Shown piece after piece: positions 49,873-57,718 of a stretch of 64,000 nucleotides of DNA (its first letter is position 1; every line of letters starts with the position of its first letter). The notes below the pieces were generated by a model. It saw only the letters and a list, made by a program, of their open reading frames with translations. It was not told the DNA's origin and did not search any database. A program made the position numbers and the translations under genes. The stretch covers positions 186,001 to 250,000 of the forward strand of contig NZ_JAIVKX010000003.1 of the NCBI RefSeq assembly GCF_020524285.1, given 5' to 3'. The stretch is from Alloyangia pacifica (lineage in GTDB: Bacteria; Pseudomonadota; Alphaproteobacteria; Rhodobacterales; Rhodobacteraceae).

Positions 49873-50034
49873 TCAGGCGGCGCGGTAGTAGTCCAGCGTG
49901 CCCAGATCGGCGGTCACGTCCTTGTGCGCGACGTGCACCAGAGCGGGTTCGGGCTGGTAGTAGGCGAAGGCCTGCTCGAGGGCGTCGAGGGCTTCACGGG
50001 CGGTGGTCTCGGTCTTTGCAGCGGTGCTGGTCAT
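49873..50034 (-). CDS. Small hypothetical protein (53 aa)
   Basis: A 53-codon frame begins MTSTAAKTETTAREALDALE and contains QAFAYYQPEPALVH and GTLDYYRAA. An AAGGA ribosome binding site lies eight bases before the ATG at 50034. The codon use is typical of the genome and the protein is rich in Ala and aromatic residues, so it looks real. No domain is recognised. It is preceded by a 211-bp gap to the sdhB end. Confidence 0.65.
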   Translation of the reverse strand: MTSTAAKTETTAREALDALEQAFAYYQPEPALVHVAHKDVTADLGTLDYYRAA

Positions 50035-50181
50035 AGCATCAATCCTTGATCTCTCGATCTCCTCCCGTCTGCTTCCCTACATAGGGCTTTCCGCGCTGCA
50101 GCACACCGGCGGATGCTGCAACCATGCTCTGCGCTGAGCGCAACTGTCCGGCGCGGCAGAGGGCAAAAGAGCCGCAGCAGG

Positions 50182-50218
50182 CAAAAGAAAAGCGCCGCCC
50201 CCGCGCGGGGACGGCGCC
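50182..50218 (-). terminator. Rho-independent terminator of the sdh operon
   Basis: On the minus strand a stem of GCGCCGTCCCC pairing with GGGGCGGCGC (one bulge) runs into TTTTCTTTTGC. It lies 27 bp after the sdhB stop codon. Confidence 0.85.
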
Positions 50219-50244
50219 TTGCATGCCGTGTATCGACAGTCAGA

Positions 50245-51024
50245 TCAGACGTGACGCTCCAGCATCATGTGCTTGATCGACGCGATGGCCTTGGCCGGGT
50301 TCAGACCCTTGGGGCAGGTCTTGGCGCAGTTCATGATGGTGTGGCAGCGGTACAGCTTGAACGGATCCTCGAGGTTGTCGAGACGTTCGCCGGTGGCCTC
50401 GTCGCGGCTGTCGATGATCCAGCGGTAGGCGTGCAGCAGCGCCGCCGGGCCGAGGTAGCGGTCGGAGTTCCACCAGTAGCTCGGGCAGGAGGTCGAGCAC
50501 GAGGCGCACATCACGCACTCGTAGAGACCGTCGAGCTTCTTGCGGTCCTCGATGGACTGCTTCCACTCCTTCTGCGGCCGGTTGGTCTTGGTTTCCAGCC
50601 AGGGCATGATCGAGGCGTGCTGCGCGTAGAAGTGCGTCAGGTCGGGGATCAGGTCCTTGACCACCGGCATGTGCGGCAGCGGGTAGATCTTCACGTCGCC
50701 CTTCACCTCGTCCAGCCCGTAGATGCAGGCCAGCGTGTTGATCCCGTCGATGTTCATCGCGCAGGAGCCGCAGATGCCTTCGCGACAGGAGCGGCGGAAG
50801 GTCAGCGTGGGGTCGATCTCGTTCTTGATCTTGATCAGCGCGTCCAGGACCATCGGACCGCATTTGTCCATGTCGAGGAAATAGGTGTCGACCCGCGGGT
50901 TCTCACCGTCGTCGGGGCTCCAGCGGTAGATCTTGAACGCCCGCACGTTGGTCGCGCCCTCGGGCTTCGGCCAGGTCTTGCCGGTGCGGATCTTGGAGTT
51001 CTTGGGAAGTGTAAATTGAACCAT
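50245..51024 (-). CDS. sdhB: Succinate dehydrogenase iron-sulfur subunit
   Basis: This 259-residue electron-transfer subunit carries three cluster motifs: [2Fe-2S] in [15 protein letters not shown], [4Fe-4S] in [16 protein letters not shown], and [3Fe-4S] in [17 protein letters not shown]. It passes electrons from the flavin of SdhA to ubiquinone at the membrane subunits. It is the last gene of the sdhC-sdhD-sdhA-lipoprotein-sdhB operon, followed by a terminator. Length and motif spacing are typical of alphaproteobacteria. Confidence 0.98.
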   Translation of the reverse strand: MVQFTLPKNSKIRTGKTWPKPEGATNVRAFKIYRWSPDDGENPRVDTYFLDMDKCGPMVLDALIKIKNEIDPTLTFRRSCREGICGSCAMNIDGINTLACIYGLDEVKGDVKIYPLPHMPVVKDLIPDLTHFYAQHASIMPWLETKTNRPQKEWKQSIEDRKKLDGLYECVMCASCSTSCPSYWWNSDRYLGPAALLHAYRWIIDSRDEATGERLDNLEDPFKLYRCHTIMNCAKTCPKGLNPAKAIASIKHMMLERHV

Positions 51025-51033
51025 GTCTCTCTC

Positions 51034-51342
51034 CTATCGGATGAGGGCCGGCAGCCCCTCGGCTGCCAGGCAGGTCAGGGTCTCGGGCTTCGAGACGATA
51101 TCGGAAACAACCTCGACGGTGCTGGCGGTGGGCCCGCCGATGCTGTCGGCGGCCAGCGCGTAGATTTGCGTGGACGAGGCATTGTCGATCACGCAGTCCA
51201 GCGCCGGTTCCACCGGCACGCCGGGATACCTGTCGGCGACGACGCGGGCGACCGTGGATTTCGCGGCTTGCCGCGCAATCTGGTCCTGCGTCTGGGCCGA
51301 ACAGGCCGCCAGCACGAGTACGAGGCCGAGGGCTGCCCGCAT
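51034..51342 (-). CDS. Small lipoprotein between sdhA and sdhB
   Basis: This 102-residue protein starts with a lipoprotein signal ([15 protein letters not shown]; lipobox LAAC, lipidated Cys at residue 14). The mature part has two further cysteines (LDCVID and TLTCLA) that could pair. It starts on the last base of the sdhA stop codon (one-base overlap) and ends 9 bp before sdhB, so it must be produced with complex II. I recognise no domain; involvement in assembling or stabilising succinate dehydrogenase is an inference from position. Confidence 0.85.
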   Translation of the reverse strand: MRAALGLVLVLAACSAQTQDQIARQAAKSTVARVVADRYPGVPVEPALDCVIDNASSTQIYALAADSIGGPTASTVEVVSDIVSKPETLTCLAAEGLPALIR

Positions 51343-53147
51343 CAGAAGGTCCGTGCCTTCGGCGCGATCTTCTTCAGCGAAATGCCGCCCTGATCCTCGG
51401 TGGTCAGCGGATCGAGCACGACCGGGCGGTAGCTGAGCTCCACCTTGTTGCCCTCGACACGGCTGATCGTGTGCACCCGCCAGTTGTCGTCGTCCCGGTT
51501 GGCGAAGTCCTCGTGCGCGTGGGCACCGCGGCTCTCGTGGCGCGCCTCGGCGCCGACGATGGTCGCGATGGCGTTCGGCATGAGATTGGTCAGCTCGAGG
51601 CTTTCCATCAGGTCCGAGTTCCAGATCAGCGAGCGGTCGGTGACCTTGATGTCGCCCAGCTTGCCGGCGATCTCGGTCATCTTTTCCTTGCCGTCCTTCA
51701 GGGTCTCGGAGGCGCGGAACACCGCGGCGTCGGCCTGCATGGTGCGCTGCATCTCGAGGCGCAGCTCGGCGGTCGGGATCGCGCCCGAGGCGTTGCGCAC
51801 ACCGTCGAAGCGGTCGAAGGCCTTGTCGATCTGCGACTTCGGCGCGGTCGGCACGGCACCCGAACGGTCCACCACCTCGCCGGCGCGGATCGCGGCGGCG
51901 CGGCCGAAGACCACGAGGTCGATCAGCGAGTTCGAGCCGAGGCGGTTCGCCCCGTGCACCGAGGCGCAGCCCGCCTCGCCCACGGCCATCAGGCCCGGCA
52001 CGACGGCGTTGGGATCCTCGGCGGTCGGGTTCAGCACCTCGCCCCAGTAGTTCGTGGGAATGCCGCCCATGTTGTAGTGCACGGTCGGCAGAACCGGGAT
52101 CGGCTCTTTCGTCACGTCCACGCCGGCGAAGATCTTCGCGCTCTCGGAGATGCCCGGCAGACGCTCTGCGAGCGCTTCCTTCGGCAGGTGCGAGAGGTTG
52201 AGGTGGATGTGATCGCCATGCTCGCCCACGCCGCGGCCTTCGCGGATTTCCATGGTCATGCAGCGCGAGACGTAGTCGCGGGGCGCGAGGTCTTTGTACT
52301 GGGGCGCGTAGCGCTCCATGAACCGCTCGCCGTCCTTGTTGGTGAGGTAACCGCCTTCACCGCGGGCGCCCTCGGTGATCAGGCAGCCCGAGCCGTAGAT
52401 GCCGGTCGGGTGGAACTGCACGAATTCCATGTCCTGCAGCGGCAGGCCCGCACGGGCCACCATGCCGCCGCCGTCGCCGGTGCAGGTGTGCGCCGAGGTG
52501 GCCGAGAAGTAGGCCCGGCCGTAGCCGCCGGTGGCCAGCACGACCATCTTGGCGTTGAACACGTGGAAGGTGCCGTCGTCGAGCTTCCAGCAGAGCACGC
52601 CCTTGCAGACGCCGTCTTCCATCAGCAGGTCGATGGCGAAGTATTCGATGTAGAACTCGGCATTGTTCTTCAGCGACTGGCCGTAGAGCGTGTGCAGGAT
52701 GGCGTGGCCGGTGCGGTCGGCCGCGGCGCAGGTGCGCTGCACGGCGGGGCCTTCACCGAACTCGGTGGTGTGGCCGCCGAAGGGGCGCTGGTAGATCTTG
52801 CCTTCCTCGGTGCGCGAGAAGGGCACGCCGTAGTGCTCGAGCTCGTAGACCGCGGCGGGCGCCGAACGGGCGAGGTACTCCATGGCGTCGGTGTCGCCGA
52901 GCCAGTCGGAGCCCTTCACCGTGTCGTACATGTGCCACTGCCAGTTGTCCGGGCCCATGTTGGCCAGCGAAGCGGCGATGCCGCCCTGCGCCGCGACGGT
53001 GTGCGAGCGGGTCGGGAAGACCTTGCTCACGCAGGCGGTGCGAAGACCCTGCTCTGCCATGCCGAGGGTGGCGCGCAGGCCGGCACCGCCGGCACCGACG
53101 ACCACGACGTCATAGTCATGCGTCTCGTATTCGTAAGCTGCTGTCAT
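51342..53147 (-). CDS. sdhA: Succinate dehydrogenase flavoprotein subunit
   Basis: This 601-residue protein oxidises succinate to fumarate. It has the FAD-binding start [21 protein letters not shown], the flavinylation histidine in [15 protein letters not shown], the substrate-binding segments [11 protein letters not shown] and the catalytic arginine region near [15 protein letters not shown] (in [14 protein letters not shown]), and the ending [17 protein letters not shown]. It is the third gene of the operon and overlaps the small lipoprotein gene by one base. FAD attachment in alphaproteobacteria needs SdhE, which is not in the window. Confidence 0.98.
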   Translation of the reverse strand: MTAAYEYETHDYDVVVVGAGGAGLRATLGMAEQGLRTACVSKVFPTRSHTVAAQGGIAASLANMGPDNWQWHMYDTVKGSDWLGDTDAMEYLARSAPAAVYELEHYGVPFSRTEEGKIYQRPFGGHTTEFGEGPAVQRTCAAADRTGHAILHTLYGQSLKNNAEFYIEYFAIDLLMEDGVCKGVLCWKLDDGTFHVFNAKMVVLATGGYGRAYFSATSAHTCTGDGGGMVARAGLPLQDMEFVQFHPTGIYGSGCLITEGARGEGGYLTNKDGERFMERYAPQYKDLAPRDYVSRCMTMEIREGRGVGEHGDHIHLNLSHLPKEALAERLPGISESAKIFAGVDVTKEPIPVLPTVHYNMGGIPTNYWGEVLNPTAEDPNAVVPGLMAVGEAGCASVHGANRLGSNSLIDLVVFGRAAAIRAGEVVDRSGAVPTAPKSQIDKAFDRFDGVRNASGAIPTAELRLEMQRTMQADAAVFRASETLKDGKEKMTEIAGKLGDIKVTDRSLIWNSDLMESLELTNLMPNAIATIVGAEARHESRGAHAHEDFANRDDDNWRVHTISRVEGNKVELSYRPVVLDPLTTEDQGGISLKKIAPKARTF

Positions 53148-53172
53148 CTTTATTGTTCCTCGAGCCGCGAAT

Positions 53173-53544
53173 TCAGAGTGCCAGTTTGACCAGCGCGAAG
53201 AGCGCGCCTGCGATCATCGCCCAGGACAGCGCCTGAACGGCGACAAGCACCAGCTTGCCGAGCGTACCGGGCACGTAGTCGATGACGGCTTCATCGATCT
53301 CGCCCTTGCAGTGCAGGATCACCACCACGGCGGTCAGCGCGGTGACGATGGCCGGGAAGGGACGCGCGAAATAGGCCAGAACGTCCTCGTGGCTGCTGCC
53401 GAGGGCGGCGCCGAAGGTGAAGACGAAGAGCGGCACCAGCACAACCAGCGCGGCCGAGGTGATGATGGCGTTCCAGTGGTGGTGGGTGCCCGTGTGCCCC
53501 GCGCCCAGCCCCTGCGCGAGTTTGCGGTCGGTCAGAAATCGCAT
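53173..53544 (-). CDS. sdhD: Succinate dehydrogenase hydrophobic membrane anchor subunit
   Basis: This 123-residue protein has three predicted helices (about residues 25-45, 63-80 and 92-118) and the [21 protein letters not shown] start typical of SdhD in this group, with a conserved [15 protein letters not shown] loop. It anchors SdhAB and forms part of the quinone site. The start lies 11 bp after sdhC and the end 25 bp before sdhA. Confidence 0.95.
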   Translation of the reverse strand: MRFLTDRKLAQGLGAGHTGTHHHWNAIITSAALVVLVPLFVFTFGAALGSSHEDVLAYFARPFPAIVTALTAVVVILHCKGEIDEAVIDYVPGTLGKLVLVAVQALSWAMIAGALFALVKLAL

Positions 53545-53555
53545 GGGAGGTCTCC

Positions 53556-53945
53556 TTACACCACGATGATCGTGAGAAGCGTCAGGACGGTGGCGCCGAT
53601 GAACATGCCCCAGCCGAGCTTTTCCGAAATCTCGACCTCGATCAGATGTCCGAGATCCCAGATCACGTGACGCAGCCGGCCCAGCATGTGGTACCAGATC
53701 GCCCAGGTCGCGAGCAGCATGAGCAGGTCGCCGATGAAGCTGGTCAGGATGCCATCGACCACCGCGAAGGCCTCGGCCGAACTCGCCGCAGCGATCAGCC
53801 AGCAGACCACGAGGAACGCGAAACCGAAGGTCGCGATTCCGGTGATCCGGACCATGATGGAGGAGATCGACGTCATCTGGGGGCGGTAGTACTGCCCGAT
53901 CATGAAGGGTGAAAGCGGGCGACTGCCCCGGTTCACATCGGCCAT
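53556..53945 (-). CDS. sdhC: Succinate dehydrogenase cytochrome b556 subunit
   Basis: This 129-residue membrane subunit begins RPLSPFMIGQYYRPQMTSISSIMVRITGI, the family signature, with three helices and the heme-binding histidine in WYHMLGRLRHVIWDLGH. It is the first gene of the operon. Its upstream region (53946-54256) carries paired GTGATCAC elements and a direct repeat, described separately. Confidence 0.96.
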   Translation of the reverse strand: MADVNRGSRPLSPFMIGQYYRPQMTSISSIMVRITGIATFGFAFLVVCWLIAAASSAEAFAVVDGILTSFIGDLLMLLATWAIWYHMLGRLRHVIWDLGHLIEVEISEKLGWGMFIGATVLTLLTIIVV

Positions 53946-54066
53946 GGCTTGTCCTTTTCGGTTCCCTTGTGGCCGCGTTCTAGCGCCTCTTGCCCTGCGC
54001 TGTCACGCGGCTGCACGCGGCCTGAGCACGATTTTTCCATCCAATTCCAAAAAATGATCGAAATTC

Positions 54067-54161
54067 GTGATCACACTTCAAAAGGCGTGATCACATTCTC
54101 TGCGCTAACGGAGATTTCCGCAGAGTCGCCTTATTCCTAAGCGTTTAACTCAGATTTCCGC
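54067..54161 (-). promoter_or_regulatory. sdh operon control region: twin GTGATCAC, TGCGCTAACGGA, and a 40-bp-spaced direct repeat
   Basis: GTGATCAC occurs at 54067-54074 and 54087-54094 (20-bp step). TGCGCTAACGGA lies at 54101-54112. TAAC-NN-AGATTTCCGC occurs at 54106-54121 and again at 54146-54161, exactly 40 bp apart. A weak promoter (TTGAAG on the minus strand, 16-17 bp spacing) would place the sdhC-proximal GTGATCAC between -35 and -10. The twin palindrome and the 12-mer recur in front of sucC. Confidence 0.7.
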
Positions 54162-54256
54162 GGTGCGCCACGGCGACTCAGCCGCCGCATCCTTCCCGCG
54201 ACTTGCCCGGGATCAGGCCGAGAACAGGCAAGGATCAGACCGGAATCGGGATGAAA

Positions 54257-55288
54257 TCAGCGCGGGATCAGCACCCAGTAGTCGAGGTCGAGCAGCACGT
54301 CCGGAAGGTATTTTCCATCCTCCCCCTTCAGCGCGAAGGGCGCCCCGCCCCGGGTTGCCACCAGCCGCATCCGCAGCGCGCCGACACCCGGCGCCGGGGT
54401 CTCGGCGCGGTCCAGAACCTCGGACCAGACCCGCATGGTATCTCCTGCAAAACAGGGGTTTGCGTGGGCGCCGCCGTTCAGACCCACGATCATCTGCGCG
54501 TTTGCCAGACCGTTGAAACTGAGCGCCCGCGCCATCGAGATGACATGGCCGCCGTAGATCAGCCGCTTGCCGTCCTCGCGCTGGGTGGCATCGAAATGCA
54601 CCTTGGCGGTGTTCTGCCACAGGCGGGTGGCGAGCATGTGCTCTGCCTCCTCGATGGTCACCCCGTCGACGTGGTCGATCTGCTCGCCAACCGCGTAGTC
54701 GCCCCAGCGATGCCGCTCTCCGGCGAGGGTGAAATCGTAATTGCTGAAGTCCAGCCCCTCGGGGATCAGCAGATCCGCGGGGGCCAGAACCTTTTTCAGC
54801 TCGGGCAGGACCGTCTCGGGCGCGGGCGCCTCGAGATCCTTCTTCCGCACCATCACCCAGCGGCAATACTCCAGCACGGTCTCGCCGCGCTGATTGCTGC
54901 CGCGCGTGCGCACGTAGACGACGCCCGACTTGCCGTTCGAGTTCTGCTTCAACCCGATCACCTCCGAGGAGGACCGCAGGGTGTCGCCCGCGTAGACCGG
55001 CGTCAGCCAGCGCCCCTCGGCATAGCCGAGGTTGGCGACGGCGTTGAGCGAGATGTCCGGCACGGTCTTGCCGAACACCAGGTGGAACGCCGCCAAATCC
55101 TCCAGCGGCGCCGAGGGCAGACCAACGCTCCGGGCGAACTCATCCGAGGAATAGAGCGCGTGCCGGGCCGGGTAGAGCGCATGGTAGAGCGCCCGCTCCC
55201 CGCCCGAGACGGTGCGCGGCACGGCGTGGTCGATGACCTGGCCGATGCGGTAATCCTCGAAGAAGTGCCCGGGGTTGGTCTTGGCCAT
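54257..55288 (-). CDS. mch: Mesaconyl-CoA hydratase (beta-methylmalyl-CoA dehydratase)
   Basis: This 343-residue protein has a tandem MaoC-like (hot-dog) architecture. It begins NPGHFFEDYRIGQVIDHAVPRTVSGGERALYHALYPARHAL, a strong signature of Mch, followed by LPSAPLEDLAAFHLVFGKTVPDISLNAVANLGYAEGRWL and a second hydratase half, HVDGVTIEEAEHMLATRLWQNTAKVHFDA. It interconverts mesaconyl-C1-CoA and beta-methylmalyl-CoA in the ethylmalonyl-CoA pathway. The ATG at 55288 has GGAG upstream and overlaps the DUF1737 stop by one base. It ends an operon of mcl2, nnrU, DUF1737 and mch. Confidence 0.95.
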   Translation of the reverse strand: MAKTNPGHFFEDYRIGQVIDHAVPRTVSGGERALYHALYPARHALYSSDEFARSVGLPSAPLEDLAAFHLVFGKTVPDISLNAVANLGYAEGRWLTPVYAGDTLRSSSEVIGLKQNSNGKSGVVYVRTRGSNQRGETVLEYCRWVMVRKKDLEAPAPETVLPELKKVLAPADLLIPEGLDFSNYDFTLAGERHRWGDYAVGEQIDHVDGVTIEEAEHMLATRLWQNTAKVHFDATQREDGKRLIYGGHVISMARALSFNGLANAQMIVGLNGGAHANPCFAGDTMRVWSEVLDRAETPAPGVGALRMRLVATRGGAPFALKGEDGKYLPDVLLDLDYWVLIPR

Positions 55289-55491
55289 CACTGAGCTCCC
55301 AGTTTCATGTCCGGCGTGTAGGGGGTGTCGATGTCCTTGGTCACGGCCTGGCCGCAGCGCATCACGCCATTGGCCGAGTCGAAGGCGTAGGTCGGGTCGC
55401 CGTAGAGTTCCCAGCCCTTGCTCAGGGCCTCGGACACCTTGTGGCAGAAGGCCGAAGTGTCGTCCTCGGTCAGCAGTCGGTAGATTTTCAT
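55288..55491 (-). CDS. DUF1737-domain small protein
   Basis: This 67-residue protein begins MKIYRLLTEDDTSAFCHKVSEALSKGWELYGDPTYAFD, typical of the DUF1737 fold (KIYRLLTGxDD, GWxLxGxP). It is a small cytoplasmic domain of unknown function. The ATG at 55491 was chosen because the preceding in-frame residues look non-coding and overlap nnrU. It sits between nnrU and mch in the operon, with a one-base overlap with mch. Confidence 0.85.
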   Translation of the reverse strand: MKIYRLLTEDDTSAFCHKVSEALSKGWELYGDPTYAFDSANGVMRCGQAVTKDIDTPYTPDMKLGAQ

Positions 55492-55511
55492 TTGGTCAGT
55501 TCCGGTAGTTG

Positions 55512-56057
55512 TCATCCAAAGGTGGGATAGCCGAGCCAGGTGTGGATCGCGCCGATAACGAAGAGCAACACGAGGCTGGCAGCAAGGAAGATCAGGTCCT
55601 TCTTGACCGGCCCCTTCGCGGGCGGCGTCCACTCGGGTTCGGCGCGGTTGATCGTGCTCATCTCGACCAGCGCCCAGATGCCGAGGCCGCCGAAGAGCAC
55701 GAAGGAGGGCGTGTCACCGTTCACCAGCAGGTGCGCGATGGCCCAGAGCAGGAAGCCGGTCAGCATCGGGTGGCGCATCTTGTGGAAGAGCGCGCCCTTC
55801 TTCGGCCCGGGCGAGGTGAAATAGAGCGCCGCCAGCATCAGCAGGTTGTTGATCCCCACCGTGGCCGGGGTGCGCCCGTAGAAGAACGTGCCGTCGGCCA
55901 TGCGGTAGCCGAAGATCATCAGCAGCACGCTGGCAAGCAGGGCGAGCGCCACGAGGCCCTTACCCTTGTCACCCATCTTCGCCCGCGCCTCGGGGGCGAG
56001 GCGCTTGAACAGATGCGCCGCCCACCAGAGCGCGACGCCGAGAATCAGAAGCAGCAT
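55512..56057 (-). CDS. NnrU-family membrane protein
   Basis: This 181-residue protein has five or six membrane helices and the NnrU pattern: LGVALWWAAHLFKRLAPEAR, LLMIFGYRMADG, FHKMRHPMLTGFLLWAIAHLLVNGD (the conserved RHP...H.L.NGD motif) and a C-terminal pair of helices. NnrU was named for a link to nitric oxide reduction genes, and similar proteins act in carotenoid or isoprenoid chemistry (cf. 15-cis-zeta-carotene isomerase). Here it lies in an operon with mcl2 and mch, without denitrification genes. Confidence 0.9.
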   Translation of the reverse strand: MLLLILGVALWWAAHLFKRLAPEARAKMGDKGKGLVALALLASVLLMIFGYRMADGTFFYGRTPATVGINNLLMLAALYFTSPGPKKGALFHKMRHPMLTGFLLWAIAHLLVNGDTPSFVLFGGLGIWALVEMSTINRAEPEWTPPAKGPVKKDLIFLAASLVLLFVIGAIHTWLGYPTFG

Positions 56058-56096
56058 TGGGGGTCTCCTCTTGCCGGGTTCGCCCCGACCCTGCCC

Positions 56097-56948
56097 TCAA
56101 GCCCCCATGGCGGCAATGGCTTCCGCCTTGGCGAGGACCGACTTCGCCGTGAAAACATGCAGGTTCTCGACAATCTTGCCATCAACGACGGCAACCCCCT
56201 GCCCCGCGGCCTCGGCCTCCTCGAAGGCGTGGATCTGGCGGCGGGCGAGGTCGATCTCCCCCTCGGTCGGGGCAAAGGCGGCATTGGCGATCTCGACCTG
56301 CGCCGGGTGAATCAGCGTCTTGCCGTCGAAGCCCATGTCGCGGCCCTGATCGCATTCGGCCTTCAGCCCCTCGTCGTCCTTGAAGGCATTGTAGACCCCG
56401 TCGACGATCACGCATCCCGTGGCCTTGGCGGCCAGCAGGCAGAGCTGCAGCGAGGTCAGCATCGGCAGCCGGTCGGCGCGGAAGCGCGAGTTCAGCTCCT
56501 TGGCCAGATCATTGGTGCCCATCACCATGCCCGAGAGCCGCGGGTGCGCGCCGATCGCCTGCGCGTTCAGCATGCCCTTCGGCGTCTCCATCATCGCCCA
56601 GAGCGGCTTGTGGGTCAGCTTGGCCAGCGCGTCGAGCTGGCCCGGATCCTCGACCTTGGGCAGCAGCACGGCGTCGCAATCCATGGCATCGGCCGCCTTG
56701 GCATCCGCCGCGCCCCACTCGGTGTCGAGCCCGTTGATCCGCACGATCCGCGTGCGGTTGCCGTAGCCGCCCACGCCCAGCGCCGCGGCCAGCGTCTCGC
56801 GGGCCGCCGGCTTTTCCGCCGGGGCCACCGCGTCTTCGAGATCGAAGATGACCGCATCCACCGCGAGGCCGCGCGCCTTGTCCAGCGCCCGCTCCTTGGA
56901 ACCGGGGATGTAGAGAACCGAGCGATAAGGCCGCAGCGCGAGATCCAT
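56097..56948 (-). CDS. mcl2: (3S)-malyl-CoA thioesterase (Mcl2-like, HpcH/HpaI family)
   Basis: This 283-residue protein of the citrate lyase beta/HpcH family begins MDLALRPYRSVLYIPGSKERALDKARGL. Its family features are FDLEDAVAPAEK (Mg ligand Asp/Glu), RINGLDT, MMETPKGMLNA, TNDLAKEL and FDGKTLIHPAQVEIAN. The short length and PYRSVLYIPGSKERAL start match the Mcl2 thioesterase of Rhodobacter rather than the longer malyl-CoA lyase Mcl1; it hydrolyses (3S)-malyl-CoA to malate, drawing the pathway forward. It is the first gene of the operon that ends in mch. The ATG at 56948 has AAGGA upstream. Confidence 0.88.
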   Translation of the reverse strand: MDLALRPYRSVLYIPGSKERALDKARGLAVDAVIFDLEDAVAPAEKPAARETLAAALGVGGYGNRTRIVRINGLDTEWGAADAKAADAMDCDAVLLPKVEDPGQLDALAKLTHKPLWAMMETPKGMLNAQAIGAHPRLSGMVMGTNDLAKELNSRFRADRLPMLTSLQLCLLAAKATGCVIVDGVYNAFKDDEGLKAECDQGRDMGFDGKTLIHPAQVEIANAAFAPTEGEIDLARRQIHAFEEAEAAGQGVAVVDGKIVENLHVFTAKSVLAKAEAIAAMGA

Positions 56949-57170
56949 ACCTTCATCCTTAGAGCAATAATCTTGCGCTAGTGATGCAATTCTTTTCTGA
57001 AAACTGCAAGGCCATTCGTGCCGCGCTGCAGAAGAAGCACGCATTTTAACCGCGCCCGCAGGCTTAACCACTCCTTCGGACTTGCCGCGCAAGCTCGACA
57101 GTGAAGAGCACAGGCCCCCGCCGCGGGAACTGCCACAGAGCGCGACTCTCCGTTTCGACGGGGCTTCGCC

Positions 57171-57206
57171 AATTCAAGCCAATTCAAGCCAATTCAAGTC
57201 AATTCA
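57171..57206 (+). repeat. 10-bp tandem repeat in the leader of the secreted-protein gene
   Basis: AATTCAAGCC is repeated exactly at 57171, 57181 and (AATTCAAGTC) 57191, with a partial unit to 57206. It ends about 18 bp before the start codon at 57224. The period equals one helical turn, so a protein could bind every unit on the same face. It is AT-rich relative to its surroundings. Confidence 0.8.
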
Positions 57207-57223
57207 CCAGGAAAGGACAGGAG

Positions 57224-57586
57224 ATGACAGCCCCTCCATCCCTCGCCCAGCGCGCCCTGCGAAAGCGACTCCGCCCGCGCAAGTGCGCCGCGCTCATGTT
57301 CTGCGGCGGGCTCGCCGCCATGCTTCCCTCCCCTGGTACAGCCGAGAGCCAGACCTGCGGCCCGCGCGACATCGTCGTGGCCCGGCTGGCCGAAACCTAT
57401 GGCGAGTCGCGCCAGTCCATCGGCCTTGGCAGCAACAACGCGGTGATGGAGGTCTTCGCCTCCGACGAGACCGGAACCTGGACGATCACAGTGACCTCGA
57501 CCAGCGGCGTCACCTGCCTCGTCGCCAGTGGGCTGGCCTTCGAGACGCTCGCCGAAACCCTCCCGCCCAAGGAAAGCGACGCCTGA
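57224..57586 (+). CDS. Small exported protein of unknown function
   Basis: This 120-residue protein has a signal-peptide-like N-terminus with a basic start (RALRKRLRPRK) and hydrophobic core (CAALMFCGGLAAMLPSPGTAES). The mature part has conserved-looking CGPRDIVVARLAETYGESRQSIGLGSNNAVMEVFAS and TWTITVTSTSGVTCLVASG, with two cysteines that may pair. Similar small periplasmic proteins occur in the Rhodobacteraceae, but I know no function. AGGAG directly precedes the ATG and AAAGGA is seven bases upstream. A tandem repeat lies in its leader. Confidence 0.78.
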   Translation: MTAPPSLAQRALRKRLRPRKCAALMFCGGLAAMLPSPGTAESQTCGPRDIVVARLAETYGESRQSIGLGSNNAVMEVFASDETGTWTITVTSTSGVTCLVASGLAFETLAETLPPKESDA

Positions 57587-57718
57587 CAGGCACAACCTGC
57601 TGCCGCAATCTGTCAGGAAAAACCCCCGAAAACCTTGGCCTGCGCCGGTCCTATCCTAGTTTCTCAGCGGAACTCTGTCATACTCGACAGGACGCAACGG
57701 AAGGGAGCCGGACGCGCC

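Noticed and set aside
54067-54094. GTGATCAC pair as CRP/FNR sites
   Set aside because: CRP and FNR sites have a 4-6 base spacer between half-sites (TGTGA-N6-TCACA); here the half-sites abut.
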